Source: Alkalibacterium iburiense (GTDB taxonomy: Bacteria > Bacillota > Bacilli > Lactobacillales > Carnobacteriaceae_A). From it: a DNA stretch of 64,000 nt. The stretch covers positions 1 to 64,000 of the forward strand of contig NZ_BAAACW010000017.1 in NCBI RefSeq assembly GCF_039521845.1, read 5' to 3'. A model generated the notes under the pieces. The model saw only the letters and a program-made list of their open reading frames with translations. It ran no database searches and had not been told where the DNA came from. Positions within the stretch are counted from its first letter, which is position 1; each line of letters begins with the position of its first letter. Positions 34,275 through 43,272 of the stretch are shown here, piece after piece. The translations under genes and the position numbers were made by a program.

Positions 34275-36089
34275 ATGACAAATAACATGAAATGGGACAT
34301 GGAATCGGTATTCAAAGGGGGAAGCCGTTCCGAGGATTTACAGGAAAAGATGACGCTTTTGGGGAAGGCGATTGAGAGTACATTAGACTTAATCCAGCAA
34401 TGGTCATTTGAAGAAGATAAACCTGAATATAATCAACTACATACGTTCCTAAATGAAAGAGAACGCATTTTTGATGGTTTAGCTGAAGCAGGAACATTTG
34501 CAAGAGGGCTCGCTTCAGCTGACTCGAAAGATACCCATGCTGCAAAAGTAGTCAACCAACTCAGTCAAGTGGGTAGTCAGTTAAGCGAAGTTGAAACACT
34601 ATTCATGAAGAAAATTAAAGACATCCCTCAAAGTGAATGGAATGACCTCGTTGCTCTGGACGCATTTAAGCAAAGTGCTTTTCCATTAAATGAAAAACGT
34701 GAACAAGGACAAAAATTACTTTCTGAAAAAGAAGAAAAAGTGATTCAACAGTTATCATTGGACGGGATTCAAGGGTTCGGAAATATGTACCAGTCCTTAG
34801 TTGCTAGTGTGAAAGTTCCTTTTGAAGAAGATGGAAAAGTGTCTTATCTGTCTGCTGGACAAGCGGCTAACAAATTATCTGGTTCACCTGATCCGAAAGT
34901 GCGTCACCAGATGCTTGATGTATGGGAAAAAGCATGGAAAGAAAAAGCACCTCTCTTTTCTGACACTCTAAATCACTTGGCTGGTTTCAGACTTCAGACA
35001 TATAAGCTTAGAGGCGAAGACGATTTCATGAATCCGCCACTCGAATATAACCGCATGAAAAAAGAAACATTGGATACGATGTGGAACACGATTACCGAAA
35101 ACAAGCCGCGAGTGGTTGACTTCTTAAACCGCAAGGCGAAGTTAATGAATCAGGAAAAACTAACTTGGGCTGATGTCACCGCTCCTGTTTCCGTTGGGAG
35201 CTACGTTCCTAAGAAATATTCCTTTGAGGAAGCACAAGACTTCATCGTTGAGAACTTTGGAACCTTTAGTACCGAAATGAAGGATCTGGCTCAAAAATCC
35301 TTTGATGAAAACTGGGTTGAAGCAGAAGACAGAGACGGAAAGCGTCCGGGAGCTTACTGTGCTAATTTGCCTGAAAGCAAACAGTCTCGTATTTTTATGA
35401 CTTTTTCTGGAACAGCTAATAATGTGTCTACTTTAGCACACGAATTAGGCCATGCTTTTCATAGTCATGTGATGCGTGATTTACCACTATTGAACCGTCG
35501 ATATGCGATGAACGTAGCCGAAACCGCTAGTACGTTTTGTGAACTCTTAGTTTCAGATGCGACTGTTGAGGCTGCGGCTTCAAAAGAAGAAAAGATTGCT
35601 TTATTAGACAGCAAAATTTCACGTGCAGCTGTTATGTTTATGGATATTCACAGCCGTTATCTATTCGAGACTCGCTTCTATGAGAAACGTCAACAAGGAT
35701 TAGTAGATGAAGAAGAACTGTGTCAGTTAATGGAAGAAGCACAAAAAGAAGCTTTCCAAAATGCTTTAGAAAACTATCACCCAATGTTCTGGGCAAGTAA
35801 ATTGCACTTTTACAGTACAGGTATTAGTTTTTACAACTTCCCTTACACTTTTGGTTTCTTGTTTAGTTTAGGTATTTATTCAAAAGCGAAACAAGAAGGC
35901 CCTTCATTTGAGACTAACTACCGCAACTTACTAAGAGATACAGCGAGCATGACTACTGAAGACCTAGCTGCTAAACACCTAGATGTGAACTTAACACTAC
36001 CTGACTTCTGGCAGTCAGCCATTGATGAAGTGTTAAAAGATATTGATGACTACATGACACTTACAGAAGAATTAGCTAAAGAAAAATAA
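34275..36089 (+). CDS. pepF: Oligoendopeptidase F (M3B peptidase)
   Basis: This 604-residue cytoplasmic zinc peptidase cleaves peptides of about 7-17 residues. The zinc motif is HELGHAFH (the HExxH type) near residue 390, with the third ligand Glu in NVAETASTFCE. Length and N-terminal domain are as in PepF. It is transcribed alone, divergent from the VanZ-like gene, and ends at a strong terminator. Peptide turnover or leader-peptide degradation is the likely role. Confidence 0.95.
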   Translation: MTNNMKWDMESVFKGGSRSEDLQEKMTLLGKAIESTLDLIQQWSFEEDKPEYNQLHTFLNERERIFDGLAEAGTFARGLASADSKDTHAAKVVNQLSQVGSQLSEVETLFMKKIKDIPQSEWNDLVALDAFKQSAFPLNEKREQGQKLLSEKEEKVIQQLSLDGIQGFGNMYQSLVASVKVPFEEDGKVSYLSAGQAANKLSGSPDPKVRHQMLDVWEKAWKEKAPLFSDTLNHLAGFRLQTYKLRGEDDFMNPPLEYNRMKKETLDTMWNTITENKPRVVDFLNRKAKLMNQEKLTWADVTAPVSVGSYVPKKYSFEEAQDFIVENFGTFSTEMKDLAQKSFDENWVEAEDRDGKRPGAYCANLPESKQSRIFMTFSGTANNVSTLAHELGHAFHSHVMRDLPLLNRRYAMNVAETASTFCELLVSDATVEAAASKEEKIALLDSKISRAAVMFMDIHSRYLFETRFYEKRQQGLVDEEELCQLMEEAQKEAFQNALENYHPMFWASKLHFYSTGISFYNFPYTFGFLFSLGIYSKAKQEGPSFETNYRNLLRDTASMTTEDLAAKHLDVNLTLPDFWQSAIDEVLKDIDDYMTLTEELAKEK

Positions 36090-36100
36090 TCATCTACCAG

Positions 36101-36134
36101 CAAGGTTTCGTTTAAACGGAACCTTGTTTTTTTT
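36101..36134 (+). terminator. Terminator after pepF
   Basis: CAAGGTT-x-CGTTTAAACG-x-AACCTTG is an almost perfect palindrome, followed by eight T. Confidence 0.9.
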
Positions 36135-36136
36135 GT

Positions 36137-36175
36137 AAAAATAAAGCACCTCATCACTAAATGTGACAAGGTGCT
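36137..36175 (-). terminator. Terminator of the NlpC/P60 gene
   Basis: AGCACCT-TCAC...GTGA-AGGTGCT forms a stem; on the minus strand it is followed by TTATTTTT. Confidence 0.82.
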
Positions 36176-36191
36176 AGTTTAATAAATTATA

Positions 36192-37736
36192 TTAATACCT
36201 TCCGTATCCTACAAAACGTGATCCCCAATAATAAGGATCATTAACGCTTGCATAGGCAACACCAGTACTTGACTGCGAACCAATAAATTGTCCGCCACCG
36301 ACATATATACCTACGTGAGTAACACGACCGCCACCTTCTGAGAAGAATACTAAATCTCCTGGCTGTGGATTAGATACTTTTTGAGCTCCTGCATATTGAC
36401 CTGCAGCTGACCTTGGTAATGATTTTCCAACTTTATTAAACACATAGCTTGTGAAACCTGAACAATCGAAACCTGAAGTTGTCGTTCCACCATATCTATA
36501 TCTTATTCCTAATAAAGCAGTGGCGTGTGGTGATAAAGCTGACCAACTTGTTCCTCCACTTGGCGCAGGTGCTGGTGCTGGAGTTGGTTTTGGTTTAGCT
36601 TGTTCCTTCGGCTGACTTTGAGCCGGAGGGGTTTGAGTTTGAGATCCAGTTGATGAGTCGCTAGACAACTCATTTGATTCAGATCCGCTATTTGAAGCTG
36701 GCGGTGTATTATTAGTCTCTGTATTAGACTCTGACGAACTTGCATTGCTTGAGCTAGCCGTTGATGGCTCTGACGCATTCGTATTATTTGAGCTGGATTC
36801 TGTTTGACTAGATGATGCACTATTATCTGATGTAGAAGCTGATTCTCTTCCAGATGAAGCCACAGTCACTTCTTGCTGCGCTGCTTCTTGTGCTTGTCTT
36901 TCCGCTTCAGCCTCTGCTTCCGCTTGAGCTAGGCGCGCTTCTTCTCTTCTGCGTTCTTCCGCTTCACGCGCTGCCTGTTGGGCTTCTTCACGAGCAGCAA
37001 CTAACTGAACAACTGCTTGTTCTGCTTCTGCTTTTTGAGATAAGAAACGGTTACGGTCTGCTTCTGCCGTTGCTCGTTCAGCGGCTAATTGAGCGACCAG
37101 GACTTCTTTTTCTAATCTTTGCTGATCCAATTCCTCAGAAATCATTTCTAATTCGGCGGCCAAAGCATTTTGTTGAACAATGGTCTGTTCTGTTCTATCT
37201 TGCTTTTCAACTACAGCTTCTTTATCTCTAACTTGCGCTTGAACGAGTTTACGATTGGATGAAACAAGACTAGCTACAACATCAATACGTCCAAAAATAT
37301 CCGTTAACGATTCTGCATCAATAATGAATTCAATGTAATTCGTTGTTTGTCCTTCTACTTGAATTGTACGAGCTTGATTTTCTAATTGCTCTGTACGTTT
37401 CTCAATCATTTCTTCTAATTCCGCAATTTCTTCAAGCAACTGATTCATTTCAGCATGAGCTTTCTCTAAACGCTGAACTGTTTCTTTTATTTTATCTTCA
37501 TTTTTTGCAATATCCGAATTTATGTTTGATAATTCTTCTTCGGTGTTTTGTACTTCCACTTGTAGAGATTGAATCGTCTCTTCCAAAGTATGTACTTGGC
37601 TTTCTGATTCCTGTATTCTATTTAAATTCTCTTGAATGTCATTTTCAAATTCATCCGCAAATACCTGTGGTGTGGCACCGATAGCTCCTAGTAGTAACGT
37701 GCTTGTTAATGTCGTTAAAATGAACTTATTTTTCAA
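36192..37736 (-). CDS. Secreted NlpC/P60 peptidoglycan endopeptidase with coiled coil (SagA/PcsB-like)
   Basis: This 514-residue secreted hydrolase has a signal peptide ending VFA near residue 27, then two long coiled-coil stretches (about 30-270, rich in Glu/Gln), a low-complexity Ser/Asn/Thr region and Pro/Ala linker (about 285-395), and a C-terminal NlpC/P60 domain. Catalytic Cys is in GFDCSGF and His in HVGIYVGGG. The layout resembles SagA of enterococci, P60-type enzymes and the coiled-coil part of PcsB, which split daughter cells; the coiled coil may be an FtsX-interacting module (inferred). Candidate WalR boxes lie upstream. Confidence 0.92.
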   Translation of the reverse strand: MKNKFILTTLTSTLLLGAIGATPQVFADEFENDIQENLNRIQESESQVHTLEETIQSLQVEVQNTEEELSNINSDIAKNEDKIKETVQRLEKAHAEMNQLLEEIAELEEMIEKRTEQLENQARTIQVEGQTTNYIEFIIDAESLTDIFGRIDVVASLVSSNRKLVQAQVRDKEAVVEKQDRTEQTIVQQNALAAELEMISEELDQQRLEKEVLVAQLAAERATAEADRNRFLSQKAEAEQAVVQLVAAREEAQQAAREAEERRREEARLAQAEAEAEAERQAQEAAQQEVTVASSGRESASTSDNSASSSQTESSSNNTNASEPSTASSSNASSSESNTETNNTPPASNSGSESNELSSDSSTGSQTQTPPAQSQPKEQAKPKPTPAPAPAPSGGTSWSALSPHATALLGIRYRYGGTTTSGFDCSGFTSYVFNKVGKSLPRSAAGQYAGAQKVSNPQPGDLVFFSEGGGRVTHVGIYVGGGQFIGSQSSTGVAYASVNDPYYWGSRFVGYGRY

Positions 37737-37836
37737 GGTTTTCCCTCCATATAGACTTTCCTTTTGACAGTTTCGACAGTAATATATGCTATGATAAATC
37801 TTTCAGTTAGTCTGTTTGTTAATCTAACTTGGCTAA

Positions 37837-37842
37837 AGTATA
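37837..37842 (-). promoter_or_regulatory. Extended -10 of the NlpC/P60 gene
   Basis: TATACT preceded by TG-C forms an extended -10 on the minus strand. No good -35 is seen at 17 bases, which suggests that an activator is needed. Confidence 0.5.
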
Positions 37843-37863
37843 GCACTTATAGGTCATAAATAC

Positions 37864-37928
37864 GTTTCAGTTCTATTACACTTCAATTTCAGAGCGTGTA
37901 ATTCACATTCCGTTCACAATTTGTCACA
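37864..37928 (-). promoter_or_regulatory. Candidate WalR/VicR boxes upstream of the NlpC/P60 gene
   Basis: On the minus strand TGTGAA-N5-TGTGAA (37902-37918) matches the relaxed WalR/VicR consensus TGTNAN-N5-TGTNAN. Another TGTGA lies one helical turn further up (to 37928). A weaker site TGTAAT-N5-TGAAAC (37864-37880) lies where the -35 should be. WalR is known to activate SagA/PcsB-type hydrolases; the assignment here is inference. Confidence 0.45.
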
Positions 37929-37947
37929 TTTAGTCTTTTTAGATTAC

Positions 37948-37976
37948 TTGCTTTTTATAAGTGAAAATACTATACT
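37948..37976 (+). promoter_or_regulatory. Promoter of trhO
   Basis: TTGCTT (37948-37953), a 17-bp spacer and TATACT (37971-37976) form a good sigma-A promoter about 53 bases ahead of the trhO ribosome-binding site. The rest of the intergenic region, 37737-38035, holds only the opposing promoter and boxes. Confidence 0.72.
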
Positions 37977-38035
37977 TTTTAATGATTCCATTCAGTGGAA
38001 TAGCACAGTTACTCGAAATAGGAGGAATTTAAAAT

Positions 38036-39001
38036 ATGAGTGATTACCGTGTATTGTTGTATTACAAATATGCCAAAATTGATAATCCAGAGCGCTTTAG
38101 ATTGGAACACCTTGAGCTCTGCCGTCGTTTAAATTTAAAAGGTCGCATTTTAGTGTCTGAAGAAGGTTTGAACGGAACGGTCTCTGGAACAACTGAAGAG
38201 ACTGAACGTTATATGGAAGCTGTTCATTCCGATGAACGCTTTGCTGATATGATGTTCAAGATTGATGAAGCGGACGGTCATGCTTTTAAGAAAATGCATG
38301 TGCGTTATCGTCCAGAAATTGTATCTTTAAAATTGGGCGAAGATGATTTAGATCCAAACGAATTATCCGGTCAGTATTTAAAGCCCGTAGAATTTAGAGA
38401 AGCTTTAGAAGATGAAAACACGATTGTCTTAGATGCAAGAAATGACTATGAATATGATTTAGGCCATTTCAGAGGGGCTATTCGCCCGGATATTCGTAAT
38501 TTTAGAGAATTACCTGAGTGGATCAAAGAAAACAAAGAAAAATTCATGGACAAAAAGGTCGTTACCTATTGTACAGGTGGTGTCCGCTGTGAAAAGCTAA
38601 CAGGCTGGCTTTTAAAAGAAGGCTTTGAGGATGTAGCTCAATTGCATGGTGGGATTCATAACTACGGGACAGACCCAGAAACTCAAGGAGAGTTATGGGA
38701 TGGTAAAATGTATGTCTTTGATGAGCGCATCAGTGTAGATGTTAATAGAAAAGAAAAAACAATCGTAGGAAAAGACTGGTATGATGGGACACCTTGTGAA
38801 CGCTATGTCAACTGTGGTAACCCTTCATGTAACCGCCAGTTCATTACTTCTGAAGAAAATGAACACACTTATTTAAGAGGATGCACACATGAGTGTCGAG
38901 TGTCTCCTGAAAACCGATATGTCAAAGAGCATCAGTTAAGCCGCGAAGAGGTTGCTCAACGCTTAGAAGCCATTGGTGAATCTTTGCCAGAAACAGTTTA
39001 A
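38036..39001 (+). CDS. trhO: tRNA uridine-34 hydroxylase TrhO (rhodanese-like)
   Basis: This 321-residue protein has an N-terminal acylphosphatase-like domain, a rhodanese domain with active-site Cys in YCTGGVRCEKLTGWL (Cys of CTGGVR), and a C-terminal Cys-rich part (CGNPSCNRQF, CTHECR). TrhO (YceA/YbfQ) hydroxylates U34 of tRNAs at the wobble position using oxygen, the first step to mo5U/cmo5U. The family was formerly annotated as UPF0176. A clear ribosome-binding site (AGGAGG) lies before the ATG. Confidence 0.94.
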   Translation: MSDYRVLLYYKYAKIDNPERFRLEHLELCRRLNLKGRILVSEEGLNGTVSGTTEETERYMEAVHSDERFADMMFKIDEADGHAFKKMHVRYRPEIVSLKLGEDDLDPNELSGQYLKPVEFREALEDENTIVLDARNDYEYDLGHFRGAIRPDIRNFRELPEWIKENKEKFMDKKVVTYCTGGVRCEKLTGWLLKEGFEDVAQLHGGIHNYGTDPETQGELWDGKMYVFDERISVDVNRKEKTIVGKDWYDGTPCERYVNCGNPSCNRQFITSEENEHTYLRGCTHECRVSPENRYVKEHQLSREEVAQRLEAIGESLPETV

Positions 39002-39010
39002 TTCACTTCT

Positions 39011-39049
39011 CCCCTGTAAAAGGTTTCATCCCTTTTATAGGGGCTTTTT
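39011..39049 (+). terminator. Terminator after trhO
   Basis: CCCCT-G-TAAAAGG pairs with CCTTTTA-T-AGGGG around a short loop, followed by CTTTTTC. Confidence 0.82.
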
Positions 39050-39111
39050 CTTTTTCTCCTTAACATTTTCGCCATACTCAGCAGAATTTCACCCAAAAAA
39101 CGCTTCCTATA

Positions 39112-39140
39112 TTTTACTTTTAAGCTGGTTTTGCTATAAT
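39112..39140 (+). promoter_or_regulatory. Promoter of the class A PBP gene
   Basis: TTTTAC (39112-39117), a 17-bp spacer, then TGC-TATAAT (39135-39140), an extended -10. The -35 is weak. Confidence 0.6.
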
Positions 39141-39187
39141 GTAGCAAGCTATAAATAAAAATAGACATTTTTAAAAAGGAGTCAAGA

Positions 39188-41977
39188 ATGAAACGTACTG
39201 ATAAAAACAATCATACAGATACAGAAGAAACTAATGAATCATCCCGTTTCCAATCTTTCCTTTATTACTTTGACATTTTCTACCGAGTGGTAAAAGCACT
39301 CGTTATTTTACTTGTAGTCATTCTATTAATTGGAGGAGCTCTTGGAGCAGGCGCAGGTCTTGGTTATTTCGCGTCGCTTGTACATGATACTGAAATTCCT
39401 GATCAAGAAGTCATGGCTGAGCAAATTAATGATTATAATGAAAAGTCGACCATGTATTATGCTGGCGGAGAGGTCATCAGTGACTTGCGTTCTGATTTGC
39501 TTCGGACACCCATTAGCTTAGACGAAGTCTCCCCTTTCCTAGTAGAGGCACTCGTCGCAACAGAGGATGAATACTTCTTCGATCATGAAGGAGTTGTTCC
39601 TAAAGCAGTTGCTCGTGCTTTGATACAAGATATCACGGAAACAGGTTCCACTGGCGGTTCGACTTTAACGCAACAGTTAGTTAAACAACAGATTGTTGGT
39701 GGAGAAGTCTCCCATGAACGTAAAGCGAACGAAATATTATTAGCGATGCGTTTAGAGAACCACATGGATAAAGATGAAATTTTGGAAGCATACCTAAACG
39801 TATCCCCTTTTGGACGAAATAATAAAGGTCAAAATATTGCAGGGGTGGAAGAAGCTGCTCAAGGAATCTTTGGCGTTCCTGCTTCCGAGGTAACGTTGCC
39901 ACAAGCAGCCTTTATTGCAGGCTTGCCTCAGCGGCCCATTGTATACAGCCCATACACACAGTTTGGCGAGATTAAAGAAAGCCATAACTTGAGTATTGAA
40001 AGACAAAGTGAAGTTTTATTCCGAATGTATCGTGAGGGCTACATTACGTATGATGAATACCAAGAAGCTTTAGCCTATGACATTACTCAAGACTTTATCA
40101 GTCGAGAGGAAGTTGAAGAAGACGGTTTATCATATGCGTATGATATCGCAGAATCAGAAGCAAAAGTTTTATTGATGAACAGCTACCTAGAAGAAGATGG
40201 GATTACCTCTGAAATGCTTAATGATGACCCTGATATTCGAGCTGAGTATTATGAGCGAGCGGATTATGATTTAAGAAATCGAGGCTATAAGATCTATACT
40301 ACTCTAGATCGTACCGTTCATCATACATTAGAACAAGTAGTTTCCGCTAACTTAGACTATCTAGGTTCGGAACAAACCGTAACTACGACTGATGATGAAG
40401 GGAATACGCATACTGAAACTTATCCAGTTCAAATTGGAGGAGCTTTAACTGATAACGCTACAGGAAGAGTTATCGCTTTTATTGGTGGTCGTGATTATGA
40501 GGAATCTCAGTGGAATAATGCCTTTCAAAGCAGACGTAGTCCAGGTTCAGTCATAAAACCATTAGCTGTTTTCGGACCGGCTATTGAAGAAGGCCTTATT
40601 ACCCCAGCTACTATTATTCCTGATACTGAGTATGCCGTACCTAATTGGGATGCTACAATAGGGGATTATGTTGATTTTTACCCTAGTAATTACGGAGAAA
40701 CAACTGATATTTGGATGTCTGCACGTGAAGCCCTTTACCGTTCACAAAATATTCCAGCCTATCGTCTCTACATGGAACTGCTGGAAGGTGAATATGATAT
40801 TGGTCAATATATCCGTCGAATGGGATTAGGTCCGGAAGCTATCCGAGATAATGAATTTCAGAATCCTGCCTTTTCAATTGGAGGAACAGACGAGGGACCG
40901 ACCCCAGTTGAATTAACAAGTGCTTTTGCCTCTATTGCAAATAACGGTGTACAAGTTGAACCCTTTATTATAGAACGAATTGAAAATAGTTCAGGTGAAG
41001 TGGTCTATGAACATGAATTAGCAGAAACAGAAGTATGGAGTCCTGAAACAAACTATTTATTACTAGATATGCTGCGCGATGTTCAAACTGAAGGAACAGC
41101 TAGAGATGTTAGAAATCAAATTAATTTCAATGCAGACTGGATTTCCAAAACTGGTACCACACAAAATTATACAGACGTATGGTATGTTGCCAGCACACCT
41201 CGAGTCAGTTTTAGTACGTGGTTAGGTTACGCTAATCAACAAGTTCAATTACGTCGTGATAATGGGATACACCCGAGTTTGAGAGTACGTGCTATGTGGG
41301 CTCGCCTTGTTAATGCGATTCATAATACGAATCCAGAAATATTTGGTGTGGATCAAACCTTTACTCGTCCGAGTGGTATCACGACAGATTCTGTTATCCA
41401 AGCGACCGGTATGAAATCCGGAACAGTTGAAACTCCCGATGGAGACACTTTCTCTTATTCTGGCCCAACCTATACCGAAATATTTGATTCAAATAATATA
41501 CCGGGGTCAACCGTTTATGATTTTGCTATTCAAGCATCAGATGAAGATTACGAAGATTTTTGGAGTAACTATATTCGATCTAGTTCTCAAGATGATGATG
41601 ATAGTATTGAAGAATCGAATGATTCTTCTCCTGCTCCAGACACATCTAATGATGAACTTTCTGACGAGGATGACGATTCTTCTGATGAGGAAGAAACATC
41701 TAATAATGGGAACAATAACGGAAATGGTAACGGCAGTAACAATGATAATGGGAATGATAATTCCAATAACAACGACAATGATAATGGAAATGGAAATGCC
41801 AATGGCAATGATAATGGCAACGGGAATGGTAATGGGAACGGAAACGGCAATACCGATGACGGTGACAATTCCAATGGGAATGGGAACGGAAATTCTAATG
41901 GAAATGGCAACGGAAACGGGAATGACGATGAGGAAGACGACCCAGCCGATGAAAATGGCGACAGCGACGAGGAATAA
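39188..41977 (+). CDS. Class A penicillin-binding protein (PBP1A/2A type) with Asn/Gly-rich tail
   Basis: This 929-residue bifunctional enzyme polymerises glycan strands and cross-links them. It has one N-terminal membrane segment (about 35-65), a GT51 domain with EDEYFFDHEGV and GGSTLTQQLVKQQ, and a transpeptidase domain with SxxK motif SPGSVIK, SQN in YRSQNIPAY, and KTGTT. After residue about 785 comes an acidic Asp/Ser/Glu stretch and then about 90 residues of alternating Asn-Gly-Asp. Such tails occur in some Gram-positive PBPs and may cross the wall; the length and purity here are unusual. It ends at a bidirectional terminator. Confidence 0.94.
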   Translation: MKRTDKNNHTDTEETNESSRFQSFLYYFDIFYRVVKALVILLVVILLIGGALGAGAGLGYFASLVHDTEIPDQEVMAEQINDYNEKSTMYYAGGEVISDLRSDLLRTPISLDEVSPFLVEALVATEDEYFFDHEGVVPKAVARALIQDITETGSTGGSTLTQQLVKQQIVGGEVSHERKANEILLAMRLENHMDKDEILEAYLNVSPFGRNNKGQNIAGVEEAAQGIFGVPASEVTLPQAAFIAGLPQRPIVYSPYTQFGEIKESHNLSIERQSEVLFRMYREGYITYDEYQEALAYDITQDFISREEVEEDGLSYAYDIAESEAKVLLMNSYLEEDGITSEMLNDDPDIRAEYYERADYDLRNRGYKIYTTLDRTVHHTLEQVVSANLDYLGSEQTVTTTDDEGNTHTETYPVQIGGALTDNATGRVIAFIGGRDYEESQWNNAFQSRRSPGSVIKPLAVFGPAIEEGLITPATIIPDTEYAVPNWDATIGDYVDFYPSNYGETTDIWMSAREALYRSQNIPAYRLYMELLEGEYDIGQYIRRMGLGPEAIRDNEFQNPAFSIGGTDEGPTPVELTSAFASIANNGVQVEPFIIERIENSSGEVVYEHELAETEVWSPETNYLLLDMLRDVQTEGTARDVRNQINFNADWISKTGTTQNYTDVWYVASTPRVSFSTWLGYANQQVQLRRDNGIHPSLRVRAMWARLVNAIHNTNPEIFGVDQTFTRPSGITTDSVIQATGMKSGTVETPDGDTFSYSGPTYTEIFDSNNIPGSTVYDFAIQASDEDYEDFWSNYIRSSSQDDDDSIEESNDSSPAPDTSNDELSDEDDDSSDEEETSNNGNNNGNGNGSNNDNGNDNSNNNDNDNGNGNANGNDNGNGNGNGNGNGNTDDGDNSNGNGNGNSNGNGNGNGNDDEEDDPADENGDSDEE
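41695..41950 (+). repeat. Low-complexity Asn/Gly-coding repeat in the PBP tail
   Basis: Degenerate hexamers of the AAYGGN type encode Asn-Gly and Asn-Asp runs. The third positions vary between repeats, so the peptide composition seems to be what is preserved. It lies within the PBP gene. Confidence 0.85.
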
Positions 41978-41981
41978 ATAG

Positions 41982-42021
41982 AAAAAACCTTTCAGAAGAA
42001 AATTTTCTGAAAGGTTTTTTT
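41982..42021. terminator. Bidirectional terminator between PBP and ccpA
   Basis: AAAAAACCTTTCAGAA and its complement form a perfect stem, with A and T runs on both sides. Shared by the two convergent genes. Confidence 0.92.
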
Positions 42022-42024
42022 AGA

Positions 42025-43041
42025 TTATAAGTTAGGTGATTCTTTAGTTGTTCCTTTTGCTTCGATACTATAAGGTAAAGTGACTGTTTTTTCGTCTACT
42101 TCTTCTTTGTTCATCATTTTTGTTAATAGACGCATCGCCACGGCCCCTATGTCATATAAAGGCTGAACAACAGTACTCAACTGTGGACGAGTCATCTCAG
42201 TTAAACGAGAATTATTTGAAGTGATGATTTCAAACTCTTCAGGTACTGAAACACCTCTATCTAAAGCCGCATTTAATACCCCAACAGCTAACTCATCATC
42301 AGCTATAATCGCTGCTGTCGCACCTGTTTTAGTGATTTGGTCATATACTGCTTCTCCTACTTTATAGGTATATTCAGATTGCAAGACCAGACTTTCATCA
42401 AAGTCAATAGATGCTTCTTCTAAGGCTTTTTTATATCCGTTTAAGCGGTAGATACCATTAATTGGCTCATCATGGCTTTCAGAAACAAAAGCAATTTTTT
42501 TATGGCCATTTTGGATGAGTAATTCTACACTGTCTTTCGTTGCAGATTCATAATCAATGTTTACACTGCCTACTTGCTGATCTGGATCAACTGTACCAGC
42601 TAATACGACTGGTGTGCGTGAACGTGAAAACTCTGCACGTAACTCATCTGTAATCGTGTTACCCATGAAAATAACACCATCTACTTGTTTCGCTAATAAT
42701 GTGTTTAGCACTTGTACTTCTTTCTGATCGTTTTCATCAGAGTTAGCTAAAATGATGTTATACTTGTACATTGTCGCTATATCATCGATTCCACGAGCTA
42801 GTGACGAGAAGTATAAATTAGTTACGTCAGGAATGATAACCCCAACAGTGGTTGTTTTCTTGCTTGCTAGTCCTCTTGCTACTGCATTCGGACGGTAATC
42901 TAAACGGTCAATAACTTCTAACACTTTTTTTCGTGTAGTTGGTTTTACGTTTGGATTCCCGTTTACTACACGAGAAACCGTAGCCATTGAAACGCCTGCT
43001 TCACGGGCTACATCATAAATAGTAATAGTTTGCTTGTCCAT
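42025..43041 (-). CDS. ccpA: Catabolite control protein A
   Basis: This 338-residue LacI/GalR-family master regulator of carbon catabolite control binds cre sites with HPr-Ser46-P. It has the HTH (TIYDVAREAGVSMATVSRVVNGNPNVKP), the hinge (YRPNAVARGLASKKTTTVGVIIPD) and an effector domain typical of CcpA rather than a sugar repressor (NLYFSSLARGIDDIATMYKYNIIL). It is divergent from pepQ, the classical Lactobacillales arrangement. A degenerate cre lies between the two. Confidence 0.96.
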   Translation of the reverse strand: MDKQTITIYDVAREAGVSMATVSRVVNGNPNVKPTTRKKVLEVIDRLDYRPNAVARGLASKKTTTVGVIIPDVTNLYFSSLARGIDDIATMYKYNIILANSDENDQKEVQVLNTLLAKQVDGVIFMGNTITDELRAEFSRSRTPVVLAGTVDPDQQVGSVNIDYESATKDSVELLIQNGHKKIAFVSESHDEPINGIYRLNGYKKALEEASIDFDESLVLQSEYTYKVGEAVYDQITKTGATAAIIADDELAVGVLNAALDRGVSVPEEFEIITSNNSRLTEMTRPQLSTVVQPLYDIGAVAMRLLTKMMNKEEVDEKTVTLPYSIEAKGTTKESPNL

Positions 43042-43088
43042 TTGTAAGCTCCTTTATGTCTATATTTTTTAAGATTGCCAATTTTCTT

Positions 43089-43102
43089 TGTTAGCGCATA
43101 CT
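43089..43102. promoter_or_regulatory. Candidate cre site between ccpA and pepQ
   Basis: TGTTAGCGCATACT fits TGWNANCGNTNWCA with two mismatches and keeps the central CG. CcpA control of the pepQ-ccpA pair is known in lactobacilli; the call here is inferred. Confidence 0.35.
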
Positions 43103-43272
43103 TACCTAACTAGAATAACAGCAAACCTCCTAAATAGCAATCATAAACAATCAATTTTCATGTAATTTTCATAACTCATTTTCAGAAAAGGCTTACTTTG
43201 AACTCTTTTCGCATTACTCCTTCATTTTTGATAAACTATAAATCATATATTAACGAGGAAGAAGGTTCATTA

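Noticed and set aside
41427..41981. Met/Thr-rich frame overlapping the PBP tail
   Set aside because: It is a second frame of the low-complexity Asn/Gly region, an artefact of repeat composition.
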